Source: Bacteroidota bacterium (lineage in GTDB: Bacteria; Bacteroidota; Bacteroidia; Bacteroidales; JAAAOM01). Taken from it: a stretch of 64,000 nucleotides of DNA. Below the pieces are notes generated by a model that was given only the letters and a program-made list of their open reading frames with translations, did not search any database and was not told the DNA's origin. Below are positions 18,401 to 26,162 of the stretch, piece after piece (position 1 is the stretch's first letter; the number at the start of each line of letters is the position of its first letter). The stretch lies in NCBI GenBank assembly GCA_009908855.1, contig JAAAOM010000031.1, positions 62,001 through 126,000 on the forward strand, given 5' to 3'. A program made the translations under genes and the position numbers.

Positions 18401-19648
18401 AAAGTCGTCTTTGAAGATAGCCTGAAGTTCCAGCACCACTTTTTCGGCTTCTTCTATTCCTTCTTCAAGTAATACGCGATTTACCATTCCGCCCAGGCAG
18501 GCCGAGCTGGCAATAATGCCTTCGTGATACGCTTTAAGCAATTCCGTATCGATGCGCGGTTTGTAATAGTATCCCTCAAGCCAGGCATAAGAAACCATGC
18601 GAATTAAGTTATGATAACCGGTTTCATTTTTGGCCAACAATACCAGGTGATCACCACCGGCATCCACTTTGTCTTTTTGCTCATGCCTGTTACGACGTGC
18701 TACATAAACTTCACAACCCAGAATGGGTTTAATGCCTTCTTTTAAGGCTGTTTTATGAAATTGCTTGGCACCAAACATATTCCCGTGATCGGTTATGGCT
18801 ACGGCAGACATACCGTCTTCCCTGGCTTTTTTAATAAGTCCGCCAATTTCCGCCGCTCCGTCCAGAATGGAAAACCGGGTATGCACGTGAAGGTGATTAA
18901 AAGCAACCGAATGGTCAATTTCATGTTTATCAACATCGGGTGGAGCCGGCGTTTCTGCCGTTTCCTGCATATCCCAATGCGATTCAATGTCGATCTCCTC
19001 CAACGGTATGGTATCAGTATGTTTTTGCAGGAAGCGAATGAGCGTTTCCGGCTCAATTTTAAGCTGATGGGCCGTGAGAACTTTTTGCCGTATAAGCTCC
19101 AGGAAAGCCCTGGCGGTAGCTGTCACATCGGCAGAAGCATTATGTGCCTCATCAAACCCTTCATTGAATAGCCGTTGATATAATTCTGTTAAATTGGGCC
19201 ATTTGAATCGACCTCCTTTTCCGCCCGGTATGGCGCAGAAATCGGTGCTGGTTTCCTTAGTGCAAAGCGTTGGGATGTTTAAAAATGGCGAATCGAATTG
19301 ATAACGCATGAGTTCAGCACCAACAATACTCACATCAAACGCTACATTGTGGCCTACCAATAAATGCGTTTTTGCCAGCGATTTATTAAATTCTTCAATA
19401 ACAAATGCCAGGTCATGTCCTTTTTCGTTGGCAAGTTCAGTGGTTATACCATGCACCTTAGCAGCATCAAACGGTATTTCATAACCATCGGGCCTTACTA
19501 TGTAATTTTTGGCCTCGATAAATTGGCCCGCCTCATCATGAATTTGCCAGGCCAATTGAACCATGCGGGGCCAGTTATCCGAATCGGTTATGGGTGCCCT
19601 GAAATTCTTAGGCAGCCCCGTGGTTTCCGTATCAAAAACTAAATACAT
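15416..19648 (-). CDS. dnaE: DNA polymerase III alpha subunit with fused DnaQ-like 3'-5' exonuclease
   Basis: The protein has 1410 residues, longer than the roughly 1160 of E. coli DnaE because a complete DEDDh exonuclease is fused at the N-terminus (about 1-190: 'FDTETTGLP', 'GHNVAFD', 'AHNASADVTATA'). It is followed by PHP (about 245-520) and the C-family polymerase core with the catalytic aspartates in 'MPDIDIDFDDDGR', then HhH and OB-fold regions. PHP metal ligands look retained: 'HVHTRFS', 'ITDHGN', 'GCEVYVA', 'SACLGG' and 'ATNDVHF'. It is the replicative polymerase. Fused proofreading means it would not need a separate epsilon subunit. The only start is ATG 19648. Confidence 0.96.
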   Translation of the reverse strand: MYLVFDTETTGLPKNFRAPITDSDNWPRMVQLAWQIHDEAGQFIEAKNYIVRPDGYEIPFDAAKVHGITTELANEKGHDLAFVIEEFNKSLAKTHLLVGHNVAFDVSIVGAELMRYQFDSPFLNIPTLCTKETSTDFCAIPGGKGGRFKWPNLTELYQRLFNEGFDEAHNASADVTATARAFLELIRQKVLTAHQLKIEPETLIRFLQKHTDTIPLEEIDIESHWDMQETAETPAPPDVDKHEIDHSVAFNHLHVHTRFSILDGAAEIGGLIKKAREDGMSAVAITDHGNMFGAKQFHKTALKEGIKPILGCEVYVARRNRHEQKDKVDAGGDHLVLLAKNETGYHNLIRMVSYAWLEGYYYKPRIDTELLKAYHEGIIASSACLGGMVNRVLLEEGIEEAEKVVLELQAIFKDDFYLEVQRHPSGNPKIDADVFERQNFANQKLLELGKKHAVKVIATNDVHFINQEDAEAQDRLVCISTGKDITDENRLHYTRQEWFKTQAEMRELFADIPEVLENTQEIVDKIEDYPLDREPVMPAFTLPEEFNNESEYLRHITYEGARMRWGENLSQEIKDRLDFELQTIDNMGFPGYFIIVWDFLKAAREMDVSVGPGRGSAAGSAVAYSLRITEIDPIEYQLLFERFLNPDRVSMPDIDIDFDDDGRAKVLRWVVDKYGAKRVAHIITFGTMAAKSAIRDVARVQGLSLSESDRLAKMVPERPGMNLTKAYEENKELAKEKNSPNEDIASVLKNAEVLEGSVRSTGTHACGIIIGKDDLEKYVPISTARDSELTYVTQYDGKHVEDIGLLKMDFLGLKTLSIIKDAVENIKLSKQEEIDIDHVPLDDAPTYELFSRGETVGLFQFESPGMQKYLKELKPTVFEDLIAMNALYRPGPMEYIPQFIQRKHDPSKIAYDHPDMEEILKDTYGITVYQEQVMLLARKLAGFTRGQSDSLRKAMGKKIKAMMDDLKVKFIDGCTQKGYEQKIVEKIWKDWEEFAKYAFNKSHATCYSYIAYQTGYLKAHYPAEFMSAVLSRNLNDIKKITFFMDECRRMGLKVLGPDVNESISRFAVNNEGNIRFGMAAIKGVGENAVAHIIEERRTHGLYKSVYDFAERINTSIVNKRSIEALAIAGAFDSFPEIDRHQFFGASTNDINFIDALLKFSINLKNNDNGMPNLFGENTAIEIAKPAIPQAEPWSIFERLNKEKDYIGMYLSAHPLDTFRFELSNLNCIPLSEMKDLEALKNREITIAGVVTAAGERLTKTGKPFGTMTLEDYTDSYSFLMFGKDYMQFKNFFAKDYYLMLQGKVQENPWRRDNPELEFKIHTIRMLSDIKEDYFKNMLIKLPLSEVTNELINDIESFTNGRGNLNLKFNIYDTETNMSVQLFSRNKKVEITESLIDYLENNVDIEYAVSA

Positions 19649-19945
19649 ACCGCTTTCCCTGTGTTAATTATTTGCTGCCCGTCTTTTTATATATCAGACC
19701 GGCGGATATACATATCATGTTAGGTTAACATCTCGATTTACAAAGATAAGTCGAAAAGACAGCAAAGGGGAAATATGTTAAAAACTATTGAAAACTCAAT
19801 CGATTCACAAATTCCGCATAAATGTTTTTAGCTTGCAGGCAATTAATTGGAACAATTCACACTTTTCATTGGTTTAATTATTTCAAAATCTATGGCGCAC
19901 GGCATTTTATGCAGGCAATTGTAAGGTGTGAAAAATGGAATAAAC
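19649..19945. other. Divergent intergenic region between dnaE and a TonB-type protein
   Basis: The 297-bp AT-rich spacer must carry promoters for both flanking genes. On the minus strand a TATCTTTG (19748-19741) matches the Bacteroidota -7 consensus TAnnTTTG, about 95 bp before dnaE, but no well-spaced -33 element is seen. No coding potential or RNA structure was recognised. Confidence 0.45.
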
Positions 19946-22390
19946 ATGATAAGAAGATACGGAATTCTATTTATATTTCTCTTTATTGCTGCGGCTTTGA
20001 ATGCACAGCACAATACCATTCACGGAATCGTTAAAGATGCCCAAACGGGTAAACCGATTGAAACGGCAACCATTGCATTGCTTCATCCGGTGGACTCAGG
20101 TATTGTTAAAGGAACCATTACCGATTCAACGGGAAAATTCAGTATTAAAGCCTCTGACGGGGAATATATGGTTAAAATTCAATATGTTACGTATCAATCG
20201 GTAATTAAATCCGGTATAATGACAGGCCCCAATCATCGCAATGTTGATATCGGCAAGGTATTTCTGGAGGAATCGCATCTTGAATTATCAGAAGTGGTGG
20301 TGGAAGGTGAACTGAGCCACATGACCATGGAAGGTGGTAAAAAAGTATTTAATGTTGGCAGGGATTTGAGCTCTGCTGGTATGAGTGCGGCAGATGTACT
20401 GGAAAATATTCCGGCCGTAACGATGGATATTGAGGGGAACATTAGTTTGCGGGGAAGTCAGGGTGTACGGGTATTGGTGAACGGGAGGCCATCGAGCATG
20501 ATGGGACTGTCGGGAACCGAGGCGCTGCGATATTTTCCTGCCAATCTGATTGAGAAGGTGGAGATCATTACCAATCCATCGGCCAAATATGAAGCACAGG
20601 GAGCCGCCGGCATCATAAACATCATTTTGAAAGAACAACAGGCGTATGGCTTAAATGGTACTTTTAGCTTTGAAGCCGGTTATCCAAAGGACTACGGGGC
20701 CTCTGTAAGCATGAACTACCGGAATAAATGGTATAATATTTTCGGAAATTATAATATCAACACCAATGAGAATCCGGGAGGCGGATGGAGCGAACGCACC
20801 TTTAATTACCCTGATACTACTTATTCACTAAGAACGGATAACGACCGTATAAGAGGTGAAATTAGCCATAATATACAGTTTGGTTCCGATTTTTATTTTA
20901 CACCCAACGATGTATTAAAAATATCAGGTGGTTATGAAATTGATGACGAAGATAATTATACCGATATAACGTATTTTGATTACAGTGATGCCCGTATCCA
21001 TCCTGAAGACCTTACCAAACGTTCAGTCAGAGATGAACTGGAAGAGGAAAAAGACGGTGACTATGAGTTGAATGCCAACTATGAGAAAAAATTCGGCAGC
21101 AAAGACCATAAACTAACCGCCGATGCGCAATGGCGTAACAGCATTGAGATTGAAGATGCCAGCCTGATTGAAACCAGCGGCTTACCCGGGACGGAAATGG
21201 ATACATCGTTGTTCCAACATTCACTAAATGATTCGGAAGTAAAAGCATACCTGGCTAAAATAGACTATACATGGCCATTTAGCGAGGATGGTAAATTTGA
21301 AACCGGATTCAGGGGAGAAATGCGTGAAATTGTAAATGAATATTATGTGGATCAAAGGGAAACGGAAGCAGACCCATGGAGCAGACTGGAAAGGTTTTCG
21401 AATATTTTTACCTATAACGAGGCCATTTACGGGTTGTATGCCATGTATGAAAATACGTTTGGGATGTTTACCATCCAGGGGGGACTACGGTATGAGTTTA
21501 CCGGCATCGGCACTGAATTGCAAACGGAAGCAGCGGGTAACGATCGTTCCTATTCCAATTTCTTTCCAAGCTTTGCGCTGAGTTATGATTTAAACGAATT
21601 GAATTCAGTTCAACTTAGCTATAGTCGACGATTAGACCGCCCTCATTTCAGGGAGCTGAATCCGTATAATACCTTTAACGACCGCAGAAATTACCGAACG
21701 GGCAATCCGGATCTGGACCCTGAATTTACCGGTGCTTACGACCTGGGTTATATTTACAATGATAGAGATGGCGGCACATCATTTTATATGGGAGCCTTCT
21801 ACAGACGTACCATAAATGAAATTGAACGTGTTGATACCATTAATGATGACGGTATTACGGTAATGAAACCTTTTAATCTGTCTTCGCGCGATAATATGGG
21901 TGTTGAAACCCGTTACAGTATGGAATTGTATGACTGGTGGGATTTTAACATCAGTAGCTTTGTTTACAGGGGAACGACCACAGGGAATGCTGCCGGTGAA
22001 GACCTGAATGCTTCGTCATACACCATGGATGGCAGGGCCATGCTCAATTTTGATGTTAGTGATTGGTTTGAATTGCAATTCAATGCTTATTACCGTGCTC
22101 CTGAAGAGGAAGGACAGGATAAGGAAAAGGCTATGTATGCCATCAATATGGGAATCAGGCGTGATCTGTTTAATAAAAAAGGCAACCTGTCATTCAGTAT
22201 TAGGGATATATTCGATACACATAAATATCAAAGTACAACCGAAGGTAGTAATTTCACTTCACGCAACCAGTTTCAGTGGCGATACGGGCCCGTGTTTTCG
22301 CTTTCCTTTTCGTACCGGCTTAAAGACACCAATAACAATGAAAAACGGGGCCATGTATTCAATGGCGGCGGTGGTCCGGATGATGAATAA
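19946..22390 (+). CDS. TonB-dependent-receptor-like outer-membrane beta-barrel protein
   Basis: The protein has 814 residues from ATG 19946, which puts a good signal peptide at the start ('GILFIFLFIAAALNAQ'); a GTG 18 bp upstream is in frame but unlikely. Domain order: CarboxypepD_reg-like beta domain (about 22-105, 'IHGIVKDAQTGKPIETATI'), a TonB plug domain (about 110-220, 'SAADVLENIPAVTMD'), then a long beta-barrel of the 'outer membrane protein beta-barrel family' type with the 'SYSRRLDRPHFRELNPY' motif. It sits in the outer membrane and probably imports or binds an unknown ligand. No SusD partner is adjacent, so it is not a classic polysaccharide-utilisation pair. It ends 45 bp before an inverted-repeat element. 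Confidence 0.9.
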   Translation: MIRRYGILFIFLFIAAALNAQHNTIHGIVKDAQTGKPIETATIALLHPVDSGIVKGTITDSTGKFSIKASDGEYMVKIQYVTYQSVIKSGIMTGPNHRNVDIGKVFLEESHLELSEVVVEGELSHMTMEGGKKVFNVGRDLSSAGMSAADVLENIPAVTMDIEGNISLRGSQGVRVLVNGRPSSMMGLSGTEALRYFPANLIEKVEIITNPSAKYEAQGAAGIINIILKEQQAYGLNGTFSFEAGYPKDYGASVSMNYRNKWYNIFGNYNINTNENPGGGWSERTFNYPDTTYSLRTDNDRIRGEISHNIQFGSDFYFTPNDVLKISGGYEIDDEDNYTDITYFDYSDARIHPEDLTKRSVRDELEEEKDGDYELNANYEKKFGSKDHKLTADAQWRNSIEIEDASLIETSGLPGTEMDTSLFQHSLNDSEVKAYLAKIDYTWPFSEDGKFETGFRGEMREIVNEYYVDQRETEADPWSRLERFSNIFTYNEAIYGLYAMYENTFGMFTIQGGLRYEFTGIGTELQTEAAGNDRSYSNFFPSFALSYDLNELNSVQLSYSRRLDRPHFRELNPYNTFNDRRNYRTGNPDLDPEFTGAYDLGYIYNDRDGGTSFYMGAFYRRTINEIERVDTINDDGITVMKPFNLSSRDNMGVETRYSMELYDWWDFNISSFVYRGTTTGNAAGEDLNASSYTMDGRAMLNFDVSDWFELQFNAYYRAPEEEGQDKEKAMYAINMGIRRDLFNKKGNLSFSIRDIFDTHKYQSTTEGSNFTSRNQFQWRYGPVFSLSFSYRLKDTNNNEKRGHVFNGGGGPDDE

Positions 22391-22434
22391 CAATGGTTTG
22401 CGGTTTTTTAGGGAACGGACGTATTTCCAACTAT

Positions 22435-22610
22435 GTAAATGAATTCTACTTTGATAAGTTGAACTGAGACAGTGTTCGGAAAGCTATTGGAATAAACCAC
22501 TGATTAGCATTCCCTTTCCCCGCCTACGCGGGGAAAGAGTGGTGCTTTGTAAAAGTTGTGTGCGACGTTATTTATTAAAAGCTTAACCTGTCAAAGTAGA
22601 ATGAATTTAC
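22435..22610. repeat. 176-bp MITE-like element with 20-bp terminal inverted repeats
   Basis: The ends 22435-22454 and 22591-22610 are inverted copies of each other with 18 of 20 positions matching (core ATTCTACTTTGA). Inside is a perfect 10-bp hairpin (22514-22523 with 22528-22537, arm CTTTCCCCGC). There is no open frame. The right end overlaps the last bases and the TAA stop of the methyltransferase gene. No target-site duplication was seen. Confidence 0.6.
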
Positions 22611-23362
22611 TCTCCGCTTAACCGGGCAATGTAAAAAACATATCCGAAGTATTGGTTGTACTTGTTAAAAATGTCAATTTCCTGCATTTCATGTTCAATT
22701 ACTTTTAATGCAGCAGGATTGCTTCCATGTTTAACCAGAAATTCGGGAAATTTTTTCTGTAATGGATGGTAGTAATTGTCCGTCCAGCATTCATTGGGAA
22801 GCACAAAGTGTGCCACAGGCAGCAAACCGCACTTTTCAATGGTTTGTATATTGCCCGATATGCCATCCATTGCGGGATATTCGTTTTTCCAGTAGGTGGT
22901 GAGTTCAGATGGTTGGTGACGGGTGAGCCGGCTGATTTCGGTAACCGCCAGATATCCATTCGGTTTTAAAAATTGCTTCCAGTAGTTCAGGCCCTTTTCA
23001 AATCCCATGTTATAGATAGCCCCTTCTGACCATATTATATCAAACCCGGCATCCGGAACGGGTAATTTGTCCATAGAGCCTGGGAGCGTGGTGATTCGGT
23101 TTGACATGCCTTTTTCATTTGCCCTTGTTTGAAGTTGTTCCAGGAATTCGGGAGCCTGGTCCACGGCTGTTATTGAACCATTTAATTGTTCGGCCAGCAC
23201 AATTGTCTGAGCCCCCGTGCCACATCCGATATCCAGTATTTTTAGCGCGTTTGTATTCGTAACATTCACAAATTCCAGGGCTTTATTGGTCATCTCGTTG
23301 CTCCCGGGGCCTTGTCTTTCGGAATCTTTGTGTAAATCAATTAATAATTCAATGGTTTCCAT
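22607..23362 (-). CDS. Class I SAM-dependent methyltransferase
   Basis: The 251-residue soluble protein has the UbiE/Coq5-like methyltransferase fold: motif I 'ILDIGCGTGAQTIVLA' (about 43-58), acidic 'ITAVDQAPEFL' after strand 2, and 'FDIIWSEGAIYNMGF' at motif IV. The acceptor cannot be told; relatives act on small molecules or quinones. The gene lies 34 bp downstream of rpiA on the same strand and is probably co-transcribed. Its stop codon falls inside the terminal repeat of the 22435-22610 element, so the final residues may have been supplied by the insertion. Confidence 0.88.
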   Translation of the reverse strand: METIELLIDLHKDSERQGPGSNEMTNKALEFVNVTNTNALKILDIGCGTGAQTIVLAEQLNGSITAVDQAPEFLEQLQTRANEKGMSNRITTLPGSMDKLPVPDAGFDIIWSEGAIYNMGFEKGLNYWKQFLKPNGYLAVTEISRLTRHQPSELTTYWKNEYPAMDGISGNIQTIEKCGLLPVAHFVLPNECWTDNYYHPLQKKFPEFLVKHGSNPAALKVIEHEMQEIDIFNKYNQYFGYVFYIARLSGE

Positions 23363-23396
23363 AGGCAGGGTATTCTGTTAGGGCAATAGGACGGCG

Positions 23397-24086
23397 CTAT
23401 ACTTTGTTAACTGATTTTGTAGTTTCAATGACCTGTACCTCACCTGACCGGTATCCCACAAATATCTTATCGGCCATTTGGATGAACAGACCATGGTCAA
23501 CAACCCCGGGAATGGTATATATTTTTTTATTCATTTCTGTCGGGTTGTTAATGGTGCCAAACTCACAATCCAGGATATAATTGCCATTATCGGTGATGAA
23601 ATATTGGTTCTTACCAGCTCTTATGGTAACCTGACATCCCAGTGACTCAATTTTTCGCCGGGTCATTTCCAGGCCAAAGGGCAGAACTTCAACAGGCAGG
23701 GGAAATTTTCCGAGATGAGTAACCAGCTTTGATTCATCCACTATTACCAGAAATTTATGACTGGCGGCTGCCACTATCTTTTCGCGCATCAACGCGCCGC
23801 CTCCGCCTTTAATAAGATTTAAGTCCGGGTCCACTTCATCGGCTCCGTCTATGGTTATATCGATATGGTCGAACTCGGCAAAAGTAACAATCGGTATGTT
23901 TAATTCTTTGGCCAGTGCTTCTGATTCGTTCGAGGTAGCAATAGCGCGTATTTGCAATCCTTCTTTTACCCGCTCACCTATGCGCTTGATGGCCCAATGG
24001 GAGGTGGTTCCCGAGCCCAGGCCTACCACCATCCCGTTTTCAATCTTTTCTACAGCAGCATCGGCGGCTATCTTTTTAACCTGCAT
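23397..24086 (-). CDS. rpiA: Ribose-5-phosphate isomerase A
   Basis: The 229-residue enzyme interconverts ribose-5-phosphate and ribulose-5-phosphate in the pentose phosphate pathway. Family signatures are complete: 'VGLGSGTTSHWAI' (phosphate binding), 'TIDGADEVDPDLNLIKGGG' (catalytic Asp), 'ALMREKIVA', and the conserved C-terminal 'GVVDHGLF'. Length is typical of RpiA. A TAnnTTTG element (TACATTTG) lies about 30 bp upstream. The methyltransferase gene follows in the same unit. Confidence 0.97.
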   Translation of the reverse strand: MQVKKIAADAAVEKIENGMVVGLGSGTTSHWAIKRIGERVKEGLQIRAIATSNESEALAKELNIPIVTFAEFDHIDITIDGADEVDPDLNLIKGGGGALMREKIVAAASHKFLVIVDESKLVTHLGKFPLPVEVLPFGLEMTRRKIESLGCQVTIRAGKNQYFITDNGNYILDCEFGTINNPTEMNKKIYTIPGVVDHGLFIQMADKIFVGYRSGEVQVIETTKSVNKV

Positions 24087-24115
24087 CTGATAATTTGTTT
24101 TTACGCTTAATTCGA

Positions 24116-24123
24116 CAAATGTA
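24116..24123 (-). promoter_or_regulatory. Candidate -7 element of rpiA
   Basis: Read on the minus strand the eight bases are TACATTTG, matching TAnnTTTG. It would give a 5' leader of roughly 20-25 bases. No properly spaced -33 TTTG was found, so the call is weak. Confidence 0.35.
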
Positions 24124-24219
24124 AATACTTTTTTTGATCAGGCGTAAGGCAAATGTATTAACATGCCATTAACAAGATGATAAAGAATATTTCAGAGATT
24201 TGTGAAATACTTAAATTTG

Positions 24220-24358
24220 GGTATCGGATTTTATACCCAAAAACTAAAAAATGAACAGGTTTTTATTATAACACACCCCTAAACCCCTCTGAAGAGGGGA
24301 ATTTGTGGTGTTCATTTTTAGTTTTATAATACTTAGGTTAATAATTCGATACTCATTT
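24220..24358 (+). repeat. Dispersed palindromic repeat A, copy 1
   Basis: The 139-bp element has imperfect terminal inverted repeats: one end reads GTATCGGATTTTATACCC followed by AAAAACTAAAAAATGAAC, and the other carries the reverse complement TTCATTTTTAGTTTT and ATTCGATAC. The centre holds a CCCCTCTGAAGAGGGG hairpin. It is almost identical (one difference noted) to copy 2 at 24850-24988 and is related to the inverted copy at 36258-36397. It lies just upstream of doxX and fills most of the 308-bp gap after rpiA. Confidence 0.85.
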
Positions 24359-24394
24359 ACTTAAATTTACTTTGTAAAGTATTCATGCAGGCTT

Positions 24395-24808
24395 ATGAAA
24401 AAATTATTAACAACAAATTACAATCCCCGTTTATTGGATATCTGGTTGCTGTGTTTACGCATATTGGTTGCGGCATTTATGCTTACACATGGCTTACCTA
24501 AATTTATGAAGTTAATAGAAGGCCAGGGTGGGTCCTTTATAAGTGTGTTGGGTATGGGGGCTGAACTATCATTGGCCATGGCCGTATTTGCCGAGGTAGG
24601 GTGTTCGGTGTTGATTGGCATTGGATTGTTTACTCGACTGGCTTCCATAACCCTGGTTATAACCATGTTGGTTGCTGCTTTTATAGCCCATGGCGATGAT
24701 CCGTTTGGTAAAAAAGAAATGGCTTTGCTGTATCTATTGATTTATGTGACTGTATTGGTTGCCGGAAGCGGAAGGTATTCATTGGATCGATTGTTAAGCT
24801 GGCCATGA
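24395..24808 (+). CDS. DoxX family membrane protein
   Basis: The 137-residue inner-membrane protein has four membrane helices and the DoxX-family pattern: 'LLCLRILVAAFMLTHGLPK' at the start, 'EVGCSVLIGIGLFTRLAS' in the middle and 'GSGRYSLDRLL' at the end. Members of the family are linked to quinone/thiosulfate redox chemistry or oxidative-stress responses, but the role here is not known. The gene is alone and is flanked by two near-identical 139-bp repeats in direct orientation, so it sits in a cassette-like unit that could be deleted or duplicated by recombination. Confidence 0.9.
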   Translation: MKKLLTTNYNPRLLDIWLLCLRILVAAFMLTHGLPKFMKLIEGQGGSFISVLGMGAELSLAMAVFAEVGCSVLIGIGLFTRLASITLVITMLVAAFIAHGDDPFGKKEMALLYLLIYVTVLVAGSGRYSLDRLLSWP

Positions 24809-24849
24809 GCAGGGGTGATTGTTATTTGCATTCTAAATTATATATTATA

Positions 24850-24988
24850 GGTATCGGATTTTGTACCCAAAAACTAAAAAATGAACAGGTTTTTATTATA
24901 ACACACCCCTAAACCCCTCTGAAGAGGGGAATTTGTGGTGTTCATTTTTAGTTTTATAATACTTAGGTTAATAATTCGATACTCATTT
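24850..24988 (+). repeat. Dispersed palindromic repeat A, copy 2
   Basis: It has the same length and orientation as copy 1 (24220-24358); the only difference I found is TTGTACCC in place of TTATACCC near the left end. It lies 41 bp after doxX. Confidence 0.85.
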
Positions 24989-25330
24989 TATATATTTTGT
25001 CCCCTATTCTACATGCGATGAGTTAGAATCGGGAGGTATTATTTTTAATGGTTTCGGAAATGGTAATCAAAAAGTGAGGATCGTCATTCGATGCTCACTT
25101 TATATTCTTGTGTATTGTATAGCAATACAAAAATTTACGTGCCTCAATGTGTTCATAAGCCGGTTAAATCAGTCTTTTTTTTAATATTTTTTACGAATCG
25201 TGTTAAAAGGATTTCTTATTTGTGCAAATAAGATTAAATTTGTAGCAAAGGTCTTTTGGTGTTTTTATAAATTAATCACACATATTTATAAATCAGAAAA
25301 TATAGTATTCATCGGTACTTATTTAAGAAA
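24989..25330. other. Intergenic spacer with a hairpin
   Basis: The AT-rich spacer of 342 bp has no gene. It contains one 13-bp stem with a single mismatch (25071-25083 with 25089-25101, arm AAAGTGAGGATCG) and a 5-base loop, without a following T-run. The XRE regulator begins at its right end. Confidence 0.5.
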
Positions 25331-25588
25331 ATGAGAAAAGTTACAGAAAATGAAAAGGATTTTTTAATGAATCTGGGCAATTCCATCGCCCGCATTCGAC
25401 TTGCTAAGGGGCTCACACAGGCGCAGTTGGCAGCGAAGATAAACCTGCCACCGGCCACCATCTGGCGGTATGAGAATGCCGAGACCGGTCCCGGCGTGCT
25501 GGTTCTCCATCGGATTGCCGGTGCACTGGATGTGACCCTCCAGGAAATACTGGACAATATGTTGGATAAAAATGAAAAAGAGCGCTAA
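25331..25588 (+). CDS. Small XRE-family helix-turn-helix regulator
   Basis: The protein has 85 residues and is essentially one Cro/C1-type DNA-binding domain: 'LGNSIARIRLAKGLTQAQLAAKINLPPATIWRYENAETGPGVLVLHRIAGALDV' holds helices 2 and 3 (motif 'LTQAQLAAKINLPPATIWRY'). There is no effector domain. From about 25375 to 25555 the coding sequence is visibly richer in G+C than the surrounding AT-rich DNA and than most genes here, which hints at acquisition from elsewhere. No toxin or restriction partner was found next to it, although such regulators often come from mobile modules. Confidence 0.85.
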   Translation: MRKVTENEKDFLMNLGNSIARIRLAKGLTQAQLAAKINLPPATIWRYENAETGPGVLVLHRIAGALDVTLQEILDNMLDKNEKER

Positions 25589-25768
25589 TTATTTTGTAAT
25601 AATTACAAAGCGATTCCGCACTGCGCCCAAAACACCATTAACAACAGACTGAACAAAAGGCTTGGTCTGCTTCAGTGGTAAGTCTTTCCAATCATCCATT
25701 ATTAGTGTGGTAATTGTCAAATAAGTTAACTAATTGATTGCATGATACCAGCCTATATTAGACTTACC

Positions 25769-25790
25769 TTTCCCTGCGCAGGCAGGGAAA
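25769..25790. repeat. Short hairpin related to the one at 22514-22537
   Basis: A perfect 9-bp stem (arm TTTCCCTGC) has a 4-base loop. The pattern TTTCCC(C/T)GC-N4-GC(G/A)GGGAAA also occurs inside the 22435-22610 element, so both belong to one small repeat family. Confidence 0.6.
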
Positions 25791-25878
25791 AGTTTCTTTT
25801 TTCGACCTGAATTGACGATTCCTTGTTTTGTCAAAGAATAAATTGATTATCCACAATCATGTATATACTAATTACAAA

Positions 25879-26019
25879 AAAAAAGCAATTTTCGAAAATG
25901 CCAGCAAACGCTTCTGTCACATTGAGCGTAGTCGAAATGTCCTGGTAATGCGTTCTAATAACCCTTCGACTACGCTCAGGGTGACCACCTTACAAGGCAT
26001 TTTCGAAAATTGCTTTTTT
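25879..26019. repeat. 141-bp nested palindrome
   Basis: The outer arms are a perfect 24-bp inverted repeat (25879-25902 with 25996-26019, including GCAATTTTCGAAAATGCC). An inner 14-bp perfect arm pair (25923-25936 with 25965-25978, TGAGCGTAGTCGAA) is nested inside. The inner sequence is a dispersed palindrome type often seen in Bacteroidota genomes (from memory). Confidence 0.8.
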
Positions 26020-26162
26020 CAATTATGAGCGATTGCAGATATTCATTAAGAATAATAACATAAATATTCTTAAAGGCGTATAAGTTAATTTATTTAGTAA
26101 TTACCACACCAGATAATATCGCTTCAAAAGTTGTATTTAAAGCTGATTATACCTGTTGATGT

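Larger units (their letters stand above)
25589..26162. other. Gene-free, repeat-bearing intergenic region
   Basis: The 574 bp contain no convincing gene. They hold a short hairpin at 25769-25790 and a large palindrome at 25879-26019 (both listed). The open frame at 25828-26028 lies mostly across the palindrome and is not credible. Confidence 0.6.

Noticed and set aside
19946-22390. SusC of a polysaccharide utilisation locus
   Set aside because: No SusD gene or glycosidase is adjacent and the barrel is of the generic outer-membrane beta-barrel type.
25828-26028. Open frame of 66 codons between the XRE and SDR genes
   Set aside because: It lies mainly on the two arms of a perfect palindrome; its sequence is explained by the repeat.
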